From NCBI RefSeq assembly GCF_021474425.1, contig NZ_JAKEIP010000013.1:19887-83886 (forward strand): a DNA stretch of 64,000 nucleotides. The letters are read 5' to 3'. The notes under the pieces were generated by a model. It was not told the origin of the DNA and searched no databases. It worked only from the letters and a program-made list of their open reading frames with translations. This stretch comes from Streptomyces muensis (GTDB taxonomy: Bacteria > Actinomycetota > Actinomycetes > Streptomycetales > Streptomycetaceae). The position numbers and the translations under genes are program-made. Every line of letters begins with the position of its first letter. The stretch's first letter is position 1. This document shows positions 1-7,921 of this stretch, in pieces.

Positions 1-105
1 ATGAGGTAGAGAAACCTGTAACAACGGCTGGCTCGATAGCGACCTTGGCCACGCCGCTCCTCCGTGATGACCTGGACAGACTGGCTCTCTGGGGGAGGAC
101 ACGGC

Positions 106-726
106 ATGAACGCTGCGCCGAACGACTTAGCCTTGAACAGGCCCGGTGACGCTGTACGGCGGAAGATCATCGAGTTGCAGCCGAGTGCTCTCATGAGGCT
201 TGGCGGCCGCTGGTTACCCGGTACCGAGATCCACAGTTGGTGCAACGGTTTGGTCGGCGAGCGAGTGACCGGCCGGAGGCTCAACCGGCTCAAGGGTCGT
301 GGCTGGCACATCCTGCATGCTGTCCAGTGGGACAGCGGTTCAGACATAGATCATCTGGCCATCGGCCGCGCCGGCGTCTTCGCCATCAACTCGAAGAGGC
401 ACAAGGGCAAGTCGGTCTGGTACGGCGATCACGCGATCACTATCAACGGCACGCCGACGCGCCACGTGGTGACCAGTCAGCGAGAGGCCCAACAGGTTGC
501 GCAGACTTTGTCACGGCACTGTGGGTTCGAGCTTCCCGTTCGCCCGGTGATCTCAGTCGTCCACGCTGCCAAGTTGAAGGTGAAGAACGCCGCGCCCCTG
601 GTCCTTGTCCTGCCAGTTGAAGAGTTAGACCGAACTCTGTCCGGCCTATCTCCGCTGCTCACTCAAGACCAGGTAGACCGGGTCTATGCGGTGGCTCGCG
701 ATCCGCGCACGTGGGCAGGTGCATGA
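106..726 (+). CDS. NERD-domain (nuclease-related) protein
   Basis: A 206-aa soluble protein. From about residue 50 it shows the NERD pattern: a Gly-Glu pair (GERVTGRRLNRL), then GWHILHAV, then IDHLAIGRAGVFAINSK. The Asp-His and the Glu/Lys positions resemble the restriction-endonuclease-like core of NERD proteins. The start at 106 is preferred because GGGGGAGGAC lies just upstream; an upstream GTG/ATG at 64/67 has no such site. The gene converges on the GntR repressor, with 5 bases between the stops. GC and codon use look lower than in the transfer genes. NERD proteins are thought to act in DNA processing; whether this one serves transfer, host defence or neither is unknown. Confidence 0.7.
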   Translation: MNAAPNDLALNRPGDAVRRKIIELQPSALMRLGGRWLPGTEIHSWCNGLVGERVTGRRLNRLKGRGWHILHAVQWDSGSDIDHLAIGRAGVFAINSKRHKGKSVWYGDHAITINGTPTRHVVTSQREAQQVAQTLSRHCGFELPVRPVISVVHAAKLKVKNAAPLVLVLPVEELDRTLSGLSPLLTQDQVDRVYAVARDPRTWAGA

Positions 727-731
727 TCGCC

Positions 732-1490
732 CTAAGCGTCGAAGTCGTACTCCAGGATGTACGACGCTGAGTCGAGGACCATTTCATTGATCTCGACTGG
801 GCGCCCCTCGTCGGCGAACGCTGTGCGGCAGATCATGATCACCGGGGTACCGAGCGACAGGCTGAGCCGAGTCGCCTCCTCCTGCGACGGCATCCGGCAA
901 CGGATCTCTTCGCGGAAGTGGACCGGCTTGTAGCCGAGCTCAGCAAGCCGTGCATACGTGCCGCCAGGGCCCGTGTCTTCCTGGGTGATCGCCGAGCCTG
1001 CGACCAGGTCGGCCGGAAGGTACGAGGTCGATACGAGGACGGGTTTCCCGTCCAGCACGAACCGTCGACTGCGCACGCAGGTCGCTGCCCCCGGCTCCAC
1101 GTCGAGAACCTGGGCGATGCGCTCCGGTGCCCCAACCTCAGATACCTGCACCTGGTCTACGACCAGTGTCCGGTCGTCGAGGTCTGCTGACCAGATAGAT
1201 CGGCCCGATCCCCACTGATCACGCGAGAGTCGCTGGATGCCGCGCCGCCTGAGCGGCTTGAAGTCACGGACGAAGACGCCGGCGCCCTTGCGGGACTCGG
1301 CCAAGCCTTCGTTCTGCAAAACGCCGAGGGCTTGTCGTGCCGTCATGCGGGCCACGTCGTACGTGGCCATGAGGTCGTTCTCTCCTGGTAGCCGATCGCC
1401 TGGGCCGTATTCGCCGGCCTGGATCGCTTCCCTCAGCTCGTCGGCGATCCGCTGGTACTTCGGCTGGCGTCCGCTGCCCTGGGTGGCCAT
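732..1490 (-). CDS. GntR-family repressor, KorSA-like (UTRA domain)
   Basis: 252 aa. The N-terminal winged helix-turn-helix of the GntR/HutC group reads QRIADELREAIQAGEYGPGDRLPGE, followed by ARQALGVLQNEGL. The C-terminal half is a UTRA effector-binding domain (RSRRFVLDGKPVLVSTSYLP and the closing EINEMVLDSASYILEYDF). The ATG at 1490 has a strong AGAGGAGGGA ribosome site; a GTG at 1517 is in frame but less likely. In pSAM2 the KorSA protein of this family represses transfer and replication activation. Here the gene diverges from the transfer operon across a 190-bp gap holding several TCTAGA palindromes, fitting autoregulation and repression of transfer. Confidence 0.85.
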   Translation of the reverse strand: MATQGSGRQPKYQRIADELREAIQAGEYGPGDRLPGENDLMATYDVARMTARQALGVLQNEGLAESRKGAGVFVRDFKPLRRRGIQRLSRDQWGSGRSIWSADLDDRTLVVDQVQVSEVGAPERIAQVLDVEPGAATCVRSRRFVLDGKPVLVSTSYLPADLVAGSAITQEDTGPGGTYARLAELGYKPVHFREEIRCRMPSQEEATRLSLSLGTPVIMICRTAFADEGRPVEINEMVLDSASYILEYDFDA

Positions 1491-1506
1491 GTGATCCCTC
1501 CTCTCT

Positions 1507-1516
1507 TCTCTAGACA
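1507..1516. promoter_or_regulatory. Operator-like site at the repressor's own start
   Basis: TCTCTAGACA, a variant of the TCTCTAGAGA palindromes found further upstream, sits 17 bp before the repressor start codon. It is well placed for negative autoregulation. Binding is inferred. Confidence 0.45.
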
Positions 1517-1580
1517 CCTTAGGCGAGTTGTGTCGGACGACATAACTGGCGGCTGGCCCCGGTAGCCAACCTGAAACATG

Positions 1581-1638
1581 TCTAGAGACGTGTTGACATC
1601 TCCTCTCTAGAGATGTTCCATTGAGTCATCTCTAGAGA
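1581..1638 (+). promoter_or_regulatory. Transfer-operon promoter with three phased TCTAGA operators
   Basis: Three TCTAGA cores lie at 1581-1586, 1606-1611 and 1631-1636, spaced by exactly 25 bp. The second and third are full TCTCTAGAGA palindromes (1604-1613 and 1629-1638). A perfect -35 hexamer TTGACA is at 1593-1598; the second operator fills the spacer and a weak -10 (TTCCAT, about 1616-1621) follows. A repressor bound here would block RNA polymerase. The GntR protein encoded next door is the obvious candidate. Confidence 0.65.
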
Positions 1639-1680
1639 GGTTGCTCAGAAGGGGCGACCTCATGGATGAGGAGATGACGC

Positions 1681-2016
1681 ATGCCGTCCTTCAAGATCGA
1701 CCTTTCGACCGCTGTGGTGTTCGTGGCGACCGCGCCGGAACCGAAGCTGATCAACAAGAAGACCGGTGAGCGGGCCATGGACCGTGACAACCCCGACGTG
1801 GGTCTGTCCACGGTGGGCCTGCTGGTGTCGGACGAGGGAGAGGGCAACCTCTACCAGGTCACCGTGCCCGAGACGGGCATCCCGCAGAGCCTGTCGCCGG
1901 GTACCCCGGTGGCCGTGACCGGGTTGAAGGCCCGTGACTGGGAGAACGAGTTCAACGGCCAGAAGCGGCACGGGATCTCGTTCCGCGCGGTCGCGATCAC
2001 GTCGCTGGGGTCCTGA
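1681..2016 (+). CDS. SCO3933-family AICE protein
   Basis: A 111-aa soluble protein opening PSFKIDLSTAVVFVA, with a mid-region reading VSDEGEGNLYQVTVPE. I recognise it as the small protein that precedes the tra translocase gene in many Streptomyces AICEs and is annotated as SCO3933-family regulatory protein. GAGGAG lies 9 bases before the ATG. It is the first gene after the operator-bearing promoter, and its stop lies 2 bases before the translocase start, so the two are probably translationally coupled. A beta-rich, OB-like fold is possible but not shown; no catalytic motif is visible. Confidence 0.7.
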   Translation: MPSFKIDLSTAVVFVATAPEPKLINKKTGERAMDRDNPDVGLSTVGLLVSDEGEGNLYQVTVPETGIPQSLSPGTPVAVTGLKARDWENEFNGQKRHGISFRAVAITSLGS

Positions 2017-2018
2017 CC

Positions 2019-3359
2019 ATGGCTGACGTGGTCACCTGGCTGGAGGCCGGGACTGCTGCGGCTGGTGCCGGTGGGATCGGCTATGCCAAGTACCGCGCCC
2101 CGCGCGTGTACTGGTCGGCGGTCGGCCTGCCGGTCACCTGGGGCCGGTTCACCTGGACCTACCGCGACACGATGGAGGTCTGCGGGCTGACGGTGCAGCC
2201 GTCCGGCTTCCGGGCCTTCATGTCCCGCAACCTCACTCGCCGTGAGGTCCGCCCGGTGCCGCCCAAGGTGCGTCGGGTCCGCCCGACCTCAACCGGGCTG
2301 CGGGTCACCCTCCGGCTTCCCGCCGGCCTGGAGCCCGCCGACCTCTCCGCGTCCTCTGAGCGTCTCCGCCACGCGTGGGGGGTCCACTCGGTGAACGTCG
2401 CGGAGACCAAGCCCGGCTACGTCGAGCTGCGCATGACCGGCTACGACGTGCTGAAGCGGGTGAAGATGCCGCGCAACGCCACACCCCGTGACCTGATCGT
2501 CCCGGTCGCGCTGCGGGAGGACGGCACGGTCTTCGAGCGGGACTACCGCAAGATCCCGATGGCGCTCACGCTGGGCGCGAACTCCTCCGGCAAGTCGATG
2601 TATCAGCGCAACCTGATCAAGGGCTTGGCGAAGCTGCCGGTGGGCCTGGTCGGCATCGACTGCAAGCGCGGTGTCGAGCAGTCCCGGTATGCCCCGCGCC
2701 TGTCGGCGTTGGCCACCGACCGTGAGAGCGCCGGCCGCCTGGCTGACGCGCTGGTCACGGAGATGGAAGACCGCTTCGATCTCCTCGCCCTGTACGGCGT
2801 CTCGGACCTGTGGGAACTGCCCGCTGAGGTGCGGCCGGTGCCGCTCATCGTGCTGATCGATGAGGTCGCGGAGCTGTTCCTGGTGACGTCCAGGAAGGAC
2901 GAAGCGGCTCGCGATCACACGGTCATGCAGCTGGTCCGGCTCGGGCAGATGGCCCGCGCGATCGGGATCTACCTGGAGGTGTGCGGGCAGCGCTTCGGCT
3001 CCGACCTGGGCAAGGGCGCGACCGCCCTGCGTGCCCAGCTCACGGGCCGGGTGGTGCACCGCGTCAACGACAAGCAGACGGCGGAGATGGGCCTGGGTGA
3101 CATCGCCCCGGACGCCGTGGTCTCCGTGACCGGCATTCGCGCCGACCGCCCCGGGGTCGCGGTGGCCGGCGATGCCTCCGGCTACTGGTCCCGCATCCGC
3201 ACCCCCGAGGTCACCCCGGCTCAGGCGGCGGCCGTCTGCCGCGAATTCGCCCACCTGACCCCGCAGTTGCCGTTCCTGGCCCCGTTCCGCCCGGTCGGTC
3301 AGATGCCGCCGATGCCCACCGCGCCGCCCCTCGTGCGGCCGGAGCCGGACGGCGAGTAA
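2019..3359 (+). CDS. traSA: FtsK/SpoIIIE-type DNA translocase (TraSA-like)
   Basis: 446 aa. The central FtsK-type motor has a Walker A GANSSGKS at residues 186-193 and a Walker B LIVLIDE ending at 281-282, followed by QLVRLGQMARAIGIYLEVCGQR typical of TraSA/TraB transfer proteins. The N-terminal ~150 residues lack a clear strong membrane domain apart from a weak Ala/Gly-rich stretch at 10-22. In AICEs this protein is the single essential conjugation pump, moving double-stranded DNA between hyphae. It follows the SCO3933-family gene by 2 bases. It is longer than pSAM2 TraSA (about 306 aa), but the motor is intact. The exact symbol is by analogy. Confidence 0.9.
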   Translation: MADVVTWLEAGTAAAGAGGIGYAKYRAPRVYWSAVGLPVTWGRFTWTYRDTMEVCGLTVQPSGFRAFMSRNLTRREVRPVPPKVRRVRPTSTGLRVTLRLPAGLEPADLSASSERLRHAWGVHSVNVAETKPGYVELRMTGYDVLKRVKMPRNATPRDLIVPVALREDGTVFERDYRKIPMALTLGANSSGKSMYQRNLIKGLAKLPVGLVGIDCKRGVEQSRYAPRLSALATDRESAGRLADALVTEMEDRFDLLALYGVSDLWELPAEVRPVPLIVLIDEVAELFLVTSRKDEAARDHTVMQLVRLGQMARAIGIYLEVCGQRFGSDLGKGATALRAQLTGRVVHRVNDKQTAEMGLGDIAPDAVVSVTGIRADRPGVAVAGDASGYWSRIRTPEVTPAQAAAVCREFAHLTPQLPFLAPFRPVGQMPPMPTAPPLVRPEPDGE

Positions 3360-3438
3360 CACCCCCCGTTCCACGGTCGGCGTGACCGCCTCGCGCCAGG
3401 TCCCTACCCGACCCATGCCGAAAACAGAAGGGAACGCC

Positions 3439-3591
3439 ATGGACTACGACTACGACGACGAGGGCGTCAACAGCCCGGAAGAGCTGGCGGGCTACAACCG
3501 GCAGGCTCAGTGCGGCGGTTGGGAACCGTCGTGGACCCCGGACGACTCCGACCAGCCCACCGCTGTCGGCACCGACGACTCGGACGGCTGA
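3439..3591 (+). CDS. Small acidic AICE protein
   Basis: 50 aa, very acidic, opening MDYDYDDEGVN and closing PTAVGTDDSDG. The ATG at 3439 is preferred over upstream starts because AGAAGGGA lies 8 bases before it. It sits in the transfer operon between the translocase and further small genes. I do not recognise a family. An acidic, tyrosine-rich tail could mediate protein contact or mimic DNA, but that is speculation. Confidence 0.5.
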   Translation: MDYDYDDEGVNSPEELAGYNRQAQCGGWEPSWTPDDSDQPTAVGTDDSDG

Positions 3592-3596
3592 CCGCA

Positions 3597-3815
3597 ATGG
3601 CCGGCATGCCCGACTTCGAGTTCACCCCGGCGGAACGCGACGACGTCAACCGCTTCGGTGGCCTCTACGAGACCTTGCAGAACGACCTGTACCTCGGTCT
3701 GCCCGTGGACTCCTTCGTCGCGGTCCTGCACGGCGCCTTCGAGGCCGAGTTCGCGGTCCGGGACGCGGGCCTCTACCCGCCCGCCGGTCATGGCTACCCG
3801 CGTCTGGAGTCGTGA
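3597..3815 (+). CDS. Small AICE protein of unknown function
   Basis: 72 aa from ATG 3597, opening MAGMPDFEFTPAERDD. A second ATG at 3606 is possible. It starts 5 bases after the stop of the preceding small acidic protein, consistent with an operon. The sequence is amphipathic with no Cys motifs or membrane segment. I cannot name a family. Confidence 0.5.
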   Translation: MAGMPDFEFTPAERDDVNRFGGLYETLQNDLYLGLPVDSFVAVLHGAFEAEFAVRDAGLYPPAGHGYPRLES

Positions 3816-3820
3816 TCGTC

Positions 3821-3991
3821 ATGGCTGCTCGGAAGACCGCCAAGCCTCAGGTCAAGCAGTGCCCGACCTGCAAGGGCACCGGTGAGGTCTCCCGCCCCGT
3901 CCGCGTCGGCCGCAAGCGCCGCTACGCCGGCGAACAGTCCGGCATCTGCCTGGGATGCCTGGGCTCCGGCGAGATCCCCGCCGACGACTGA
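3821..3991 (+). CDS. Small zinc-ribbon protein with two CxxCxGxG repeats
   Basis: 56 aa. It contains CPTCKGTGE near residue 14 and CLGCLGSGE near residue 43, the two-knuckle arrangement of a DnaJ-type zinc-binding module, separated by a basic stretch (VRVGRKRRYAGE). The start ATG at 3821 is 5 bases after the previous stop. Proteins of this shape accompany tra genes in many Streptomyces plasmids, but their role is not established. Zinc binding is inferred from the four cysteines. Confidence 0.6.
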   Translation: MAARKTAKPQVKQCPTCKGTGEVSRPVRVGRKRRYAGEQSGICLGCLGSGEIPADD

Positions 3992-4070
3992 ACACCGCCG
4001 GGGCCGGGCGGTAGGACACCTGATCACCGCCCAGCCCCCGGCCCGATCCCCGCAAAGGAGGTGAAGACTC

Positions 4071-4595
4071 GTGTCCCATTCGTTCCGGATTGACGCCGTG
4101 CTCGTTCAGGCCGTGATCGCTGGCGCGTTGTCCTTCGCCCACCTGCACGACCTTGCCGAAGCCGCCGGACAGACCGGCTGGAAGGCATGGGCCTACCCGG
4201 TCTCGGTCGACCTGCTCTTGGTCGCCGTGTGGCGCCGGCTGCGTACCGAACGGTCCCGGCTGGCCTGGTTCTGGTTCCTGGTCGCCCTGGTCGCCTCGCT
4301 GGGCGCCAACATCGCCACTGCCGGACTCCTCGACCTCGAACACGTTCCGGCCTGGCTGCGCATCCTCGTCGCCGGCTGGCCCGCGCTCGCCTTCCTCGGC
4401 GGCACCCTGCTCGCCCACCAGCCCACCGACCACCAGCCCGCCCCGGTGGTGCCCCCGGCACTGATCGACCACGCGCGGAAGGTCGCGACCGAGCACCGCA
4501 CCCGCACCGGCACCGAGATCGACACAGCCACGCTGCGCGCCCGGCTCGGCATCCCGGAAGACCTCGCCGGCGCGATCGTCACCCAACTCGCCTGA
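4071..4595 (+). CDS. DUF2637 membrane protein (SpdB-like spread protein)
   Basis: 174 aa with three to four hydrophobic helices in the first ~115 residues (VLVQAVIAGALSFAHL, AYPVSVDLLLVAVW, FWFLVALVASLGANIATAGLL, ILVAGWPALAFLGGTLLA) and a soluble C-terminus with a helix-turn-helix-like end (TATLRARLGIPEDLAGAIV). This is the DUF2637 pattern found in AICE and Streptomyces plasmid spd clusters. Spd proteins promote spread of transferred DNA across septa and enlarge pocks. The GTG start at 4071 has an ideal AAAGGAGGTGA site. Confidence 0.75.
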   Translation: MSHSFRIDAVLVQAVIAGALSFAHLHDLAEAAGQTGWKAWAYPVSVDLLLVAVWRRLRTERSRLAWFWFLVALVASLGANIATAGLLDLEHVPAWLRILVAGWPALAFLGGTLLAHQPTDHQPAPVVPPALIDHARKVATEHRTRTGTEIDTATLRARLGIPEDLAGAIVTQLA

Positions 4596-4614
4596 CAGAC
4601 AAGGAAGTTGACCC

Positions 4615-4800
4615 GTGCGCCCGAACCGCTTCTACCACGTCATCCGCATCGGCCCGGTGCAGGTCGGCACGTTCAACAACGGCCGTGGCCAGACCAAGCA
4701 CACCGCCGCCTGCACCGCCCCGGACTGTGGATTCTCCACCGAACACGGCAACCGCTCGGCCGCCGAACTCGCCGCCCGCACCCACCGCTGCACCGCCTGA
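4615..4800 (+). CDS. Mobile element transfer protein (small Cys-containing)
   Basis: 61 aa. The segment IGPVQVGTFNNGRGQTKHTAACTAPDCGF matches the short conserved proteins annotated as mobile element transfer protein in AICEs. Three cysteines and C-terminal histidine (THRC) suggest a small metal-binding knuckle. The GTG start is preceded by AAGGAAG. It lies between the DUF2637 gene and the SpdD-like gene. Confidence 0.65.
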   Translation: MRPNRFYHVIRIGPVQVGTFNNGRGQTKHTAACTAPDCGFSTEHGNRSAAELAARTHRCTA

Positions 4801-4816
4801 CCCGGAGGGCCGCTCG

Positions 4817-5197
4817 ATGCAGTTACCCGAAGACCAGCTCCGCGCCGGTCACATCCCCACAGAGATCTACCGGCAGCTCCCGCACGGCACCGACGTGCAC
4901 AAGGTCGTGATCGTGCAGGAAGCCCCGCGCAACTACACGGGCCCCATCGTCCTCACCCTGGTCATCGCCACGGCCTCCGTGGCCGTGCTCCTGGTGATCA
5001 CGTTCGTCGCCCAGGTCGTCGCCGGTGCGGCCGTCGCGGTCCTGTCGGCCACCGGCGGACTCAGCTACACGATCAACCGGGCCTCCAAGAAGAAGCGGGA
5101 GTTATCCCGCGCGGGCACCCGCCAGCGCTCCCGCTCGCCGCGCAAGCACCCCGTGCGCCCCCGGTCTGTCCGGTCCAAGCACCGCTACCGCAAATAG
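4817..5197 (+). CDS. SpdD-like small membrane protein
   Basis: 126 aa from ATG 4817 (GGAGGGCC just upstream). A hydrophilic N-terminus with HGTDVHKVVIVQEAP is followed by a ~40-residue hydrophobic hairpin (IVLTLVIATASVAVLLVITFVAQVVAGAAVAVLSATGG) and a very basic C-terminal tail rich in Arg/Lys/Ser. Small Gly/Ala/Val-rich membrane proteins of this type (SpdD) occur in Streptomyces spread operons. The basic tail could contact DNA, but that is inference. Confidence 0.6.
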   Translation: MQLPEDQLRAGHIPTEIYRQLPHGTDVHKVVIVQEAPRNYTGPIVLTLVIATASVAVLLVITFVAQVVAGAAVAVLSATGGLSYTINRASKKKRELSRAGTRQRSRSPRKHPVRPRSVRSKHRYRK

Positions 5198-5289
5198 CGC
5201 CCTCCGGGACGGCCTCGACCGCCAAGTATCCGCCGTCCCGGACGGCTCCACCCACTCCAGATCTCTCGATCCGAAAGGGCTCCCTCATC

Positions 5290-5472
5290 ATGCCTGCCCG
5301 CGTCCCGAACCGTCCGCTCTGCCGCAACTGCGGCGGCTTCCCCGTCGTCGCCATCACCACCGGCGACCGCCACCACGACGGCTCCCGAGTCCTGCTCCAC
5401 GTCGTCTGCCACACCTGCCAGGGCACCGGCCACACCCACCCCGCCCGCGCTGTGATCCCGGCCGGGAGGTGA
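5290..5472 (+). CDS. Small zinc-ribbon-like AICE protein
   Basis: 60 aa with CRNCGG near residue 11 and CHTCQGTGH near residue 40, a second candidate four-cysteine zinc module in this element. The ATG at 5290 follows CGAAAGGGCTCC. It ends 5 bases before the methyltransferase start, so the two are probably cotranscribed. Function unknown. Confidence 0.55.
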   Translation: MPARVPNRPLCRNCGGFPVVAITTGDRHHDGSRVLLHVVCHTCQGTGHTHPARAVIPAGR

Positions 5473-5477
5473 CGGCC

Positions 5478-6533
5478 ATGACCGTCCTCGACCTCTTCGC
5501 CGGCCCCGGCGGCTGGTCCCAGGGCCTGAGCGCCCTGGGCGTTCGGGAAGTGGGCATCGAGATCGACGCCGCTGTGTGCGCGACCCGAGCCGCCGCCGGA
5601 CACACCACCATCCGCGCCGATGTCGCCGCCTACCCCACCGCACCGTTCTACGGGAAGGTGTCCGGGCTGATCGGCTCCCCGCCCTGCCAGACCTTCAGCG
5701 CCGCCGGCCTGCGTGCCGGGAACGACGACCTGCCGCTGTGCCACCAGGGCCTTGACGACCTCGCCCGCGGGAACGACACCCGCGAGCACCTGCGCGCCGC
5801 CTGCACTGACCCGCGCTCCCTCCTGGTCGTTGAGCCGCTGCGCTACGCCCTCGACCTGCGCCCCGACTGGATCGCCCTCGAGGAGGTTCCCGCCGTGGCG
5901 CCCCTGTTCGAGCACACCGCCCACCTCCTGGCGCGAGTCGGCTACTCGACGTGGACCGGTGTCCTCAACGCGGCGGACTTCGGCGTTGCCCAGACCCGCC
6001 GCCGCGCCTTCCTGATCGCCTCCCGCACCGCTCCGGCCCTGCCACCGGAGCCCACCCACGCCGACGGCGGCACCCCCGACGACCTCTTCGGTACCGGCCT
6101 GCCGCCCTGGCGGACCATGGGCGGCGTCCTGGGCTGCCCGCCTGCCGTCGTCCACACCCGCGGCAACCACACCACCGGCGGCAGCCGCTTTCCCACCACC
6201 GGCCCGTCCTGGGCCATCACCGGCCGCGCTCGGTCCTGGCTGCTCAAGGTCGGCAGCCGTCCCACCGCCACCCGCCGGCGCCTCGACCAACCCGCCCCGA
6301 CCCTGCTGTTCGGCAAGGCCATGAACCACGTCGCCTGGATCGACGCGGACGGCACCCCGATACGCCGCCTTGCCGTCGAGGAAGCGGCCGTACTTCAGGG
6401 CTTCCCCGTCGACTACCCGTGGGCTGGCTCCCGCACCAAGCAGTTCGAGCAGATCGGCAACGCTGTTCCCGCACCTCTCGCCACCGCTGTGCTGCGCTCC
6501 CTGGTCCCGGCCGTCCTGGAGGTGGCTGCGTGA
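5478..6533 (+). CDS. DNA (cytosine-5) methyltransferase
   Basis: 351 aa. The C5-methyltransferase motifs appear in order: motif I DLFAGPGGWSQG (residues 5-16), motif IV GSPPCQTFSAAG with catalytic Cys at residue 70, motif VI as LEEVP instead of the usual ENV, motif VIII QTRRRAFLIA, and the C-terminal motif X QIGNAVPAPLA. The ATG at 5478 has GGGAGGTG upstream; in-frame sequence before it does not look coding. No restriction endonuclease partner is seen in the visible part of the element, so it looks like an orphan enzyme. In AICEs such methylases may shield incoming DNA from host restriction. It overlaps the next gene's start by 4 bases. Confidence 0.85.
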   Translation: MTVLDLFAGPGGWSQGLSALGVREVGIEIDAAVCATRAAAGHTTIRADVAAYPTAPFYGKVSGLIGSPPCQTFSAAGLRAGNDDLPLCHQGLDDLARGNDTREHLRAACTDPRSLLVVEPLRYALDLRPDWIALEEVPAVAPLFEHTAHLLARVGYSTWTGVLNAADFGVAQTRRRAFLIASRTAPALPPEPTHADGGTPDDLFGTGLPPWRTMGGVLGCPPAVVHTRGNHTTGGSRFPTTGPSWAITGRARSWLLKVGSRPTATRRRLDQPAPTLLFGKAMNHVAWIDADGTPIRRLAVEEAAVLQGFPVDYPWAGSRTKQFEQIGNAVPAPLATAVLRSLVPAVLEVAA

Positions 6534-7921
6534 CCGACACCGCCACCATGGCGGGCCTGGATGCGGCCACCCTCGCCGACGTGCTGAGGGTGGCCGGCTC
6601 CGCCGACTTCGACCGCTGGCAGGAACAGATCCGCCGCACCGGCGGCTGCTCCGACCCGATCCGCCTCACCGGCGGCACCAAGACCGTCGACCCGACGACC
6701 AAGACCGTGCTCCACTCGTACACGACTGAGCACGAGCCGGGCGGCATGCTCCGCATCGCGTGCGGCAACCGCCGTGCCTCGCGCTGCCCGGCGTGTGCCT
6801 GGACGTACGCCGGCGACACCTACCACCTCATCCGCGCCGGACTCACCGGCGACCCGAGCAAGGGCACCCCTGAGACGGTTCGGGATCACCCCCGCGTTTT
6901 CGCCACCCTCACCGCCCCCTCGTTCGGCCCGGTCCACAACCGCCCCGGCAACAGGCCCTGCCGCTGCGGTAGCCGGCACTCCGAGGACGCCTTGGAACTC
7001 GGCACGCCGCTCGACCCCGCGTCGTACGACTACGCAGGCGCGGTGCTGTGGAACAACCACGCCTCGGAGCTGTGGCGCTACTTCACGATCTACCTGCGCC
7101 GCGAGATCGCCCGCCGAGCCGGTCTCACGCAGAAAGCCGCCCGCGAGCAATCCCGCGTCTCGTTCGGCAAGGTCGCGGAGTACCAGAAACGCGGGGCCGT
7201 GCACTTCCACGCCGTGATCCGCTTCGACGGACCGGAAGGACCGAACTCCCCGCCGCCGACCTGGGCCACCCTCGATCTTCTCACCGACGCCATCCATGCC
7301 GCCGCCGTCCGCGTCGCGGTCGACGTCTCCCCGGCCGGGGATGAGCCAGCCCGCACTCTGCGCTGGGGCACGCAGCTCGATGTGCAGCCGATCGGCGCCT
7401 TCGGCCACGGCGAGGACATCACCGAACAGGCGGTCGCCTCCTACGTCGCCAAGTACGCCACCAAGGCAGCCGAGACCACCGGCACCGTCGACCGCCGCAT
7501 CGGCAACAAGGAAGCCCTCGAGCTGCTCGAGGTGCCCGACCATCCCCGCCGGCTGATCGAGGCGTGCCTTGATCTGCATCCGCTCTACCCGGATCGCAAG
7601 CTGCGGGACTGGGCTCACATGCTCGGCTTCCGCGGCCACTTCTCCACCAAGTCCCGCCGCTACTCCACCACCTTAGGAGCCCTGCGCCAGGTTCGTGCTG
7701 ACTACCGCGCCGCCCAACAGCGCGAATCCCTCGGCCTGCCCGACCCCGACGACGTGGAGGCAACCACCCTGACCCTCGCTCACTGGACCTACGCCGGCCA
7801 CGGCCACACCCTCGGCGAGTCCTGGCTCGCCGCCAACATCCGTCGCGACATCCAACAGAACCGCGAGACCGCCCGCGAGGAACTACCCGCCTTGCTCGAC
7901 CTGGAAGGAGCCGCCGCATGA
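6530..7921 (+). CDS. repSA: Rolling-circle replication initiator (RepSA-like, HUH)
   Basis: 463 aa from GTG 6530, overlapping the methyltransferase stop; ATG 6548 is an alternative. Motifs of actinomycete RepSA-type initiators are visible: CGNRRASRCPACAWTYAGD (metal-binding Cys cluster, ~78-96), VFATLTAPSFGPVH (motif I, ~123-136), the HUH metal site HFH at 225-227, and the catalytic tyrosine motif YVAKYATK at 305-312. Such proteins nick the double-strand origin of the excised circle and drive rolling-circle replication before transfer. Its stop overlaps the xis start (ATGA). Confidence 0.85.
   Translation: MTDTATMAGLDAATLADVLRVAGSADFDRWQEQIRRTGGCSDPIRLTGGTKTVDPTTKTVLHSYTTEHEPGGMLRIACGNRRASRCPACAWTYAGDTYHLIRAGLTGDPSKGTPETVRDHPRVFATLTAPSFGPVHNRPGNRPCRCGSRHSEDALELGTPLDPASYDYAGAVLWNNHASELWRYFTIYLRREIARRAGLTQKAAREQSRVSFGKVAEYQKRGAVHFHAVIRFDGPEGPNSPPPTWATLDLLTDAIHAAAVRVAVDVSPAGDEPARTLRWGTQLDVQPIGAFGHGEDITEQAVASYVAKYATKAAETTGTVDRRIGNKEALELLEVPDHPRRLIEACLDLHPLYPDRKLRDWAHMLGFRGHFSTKSRRYSTTLGALRQVRADYRAAQQRESLGLPDPDDVEATTLTLAHWTYAGHGHTLGESWLAANIRRDIQQNRETAREELPALLDLEGAAA

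Noticed and set aside
1..105. Possible left att site of the AICE at the window edge
   Set aside because: No match to the tRNA-Ile 3' end (GGTTCAAATCC or its complement) is visible there; the element must extend further left.
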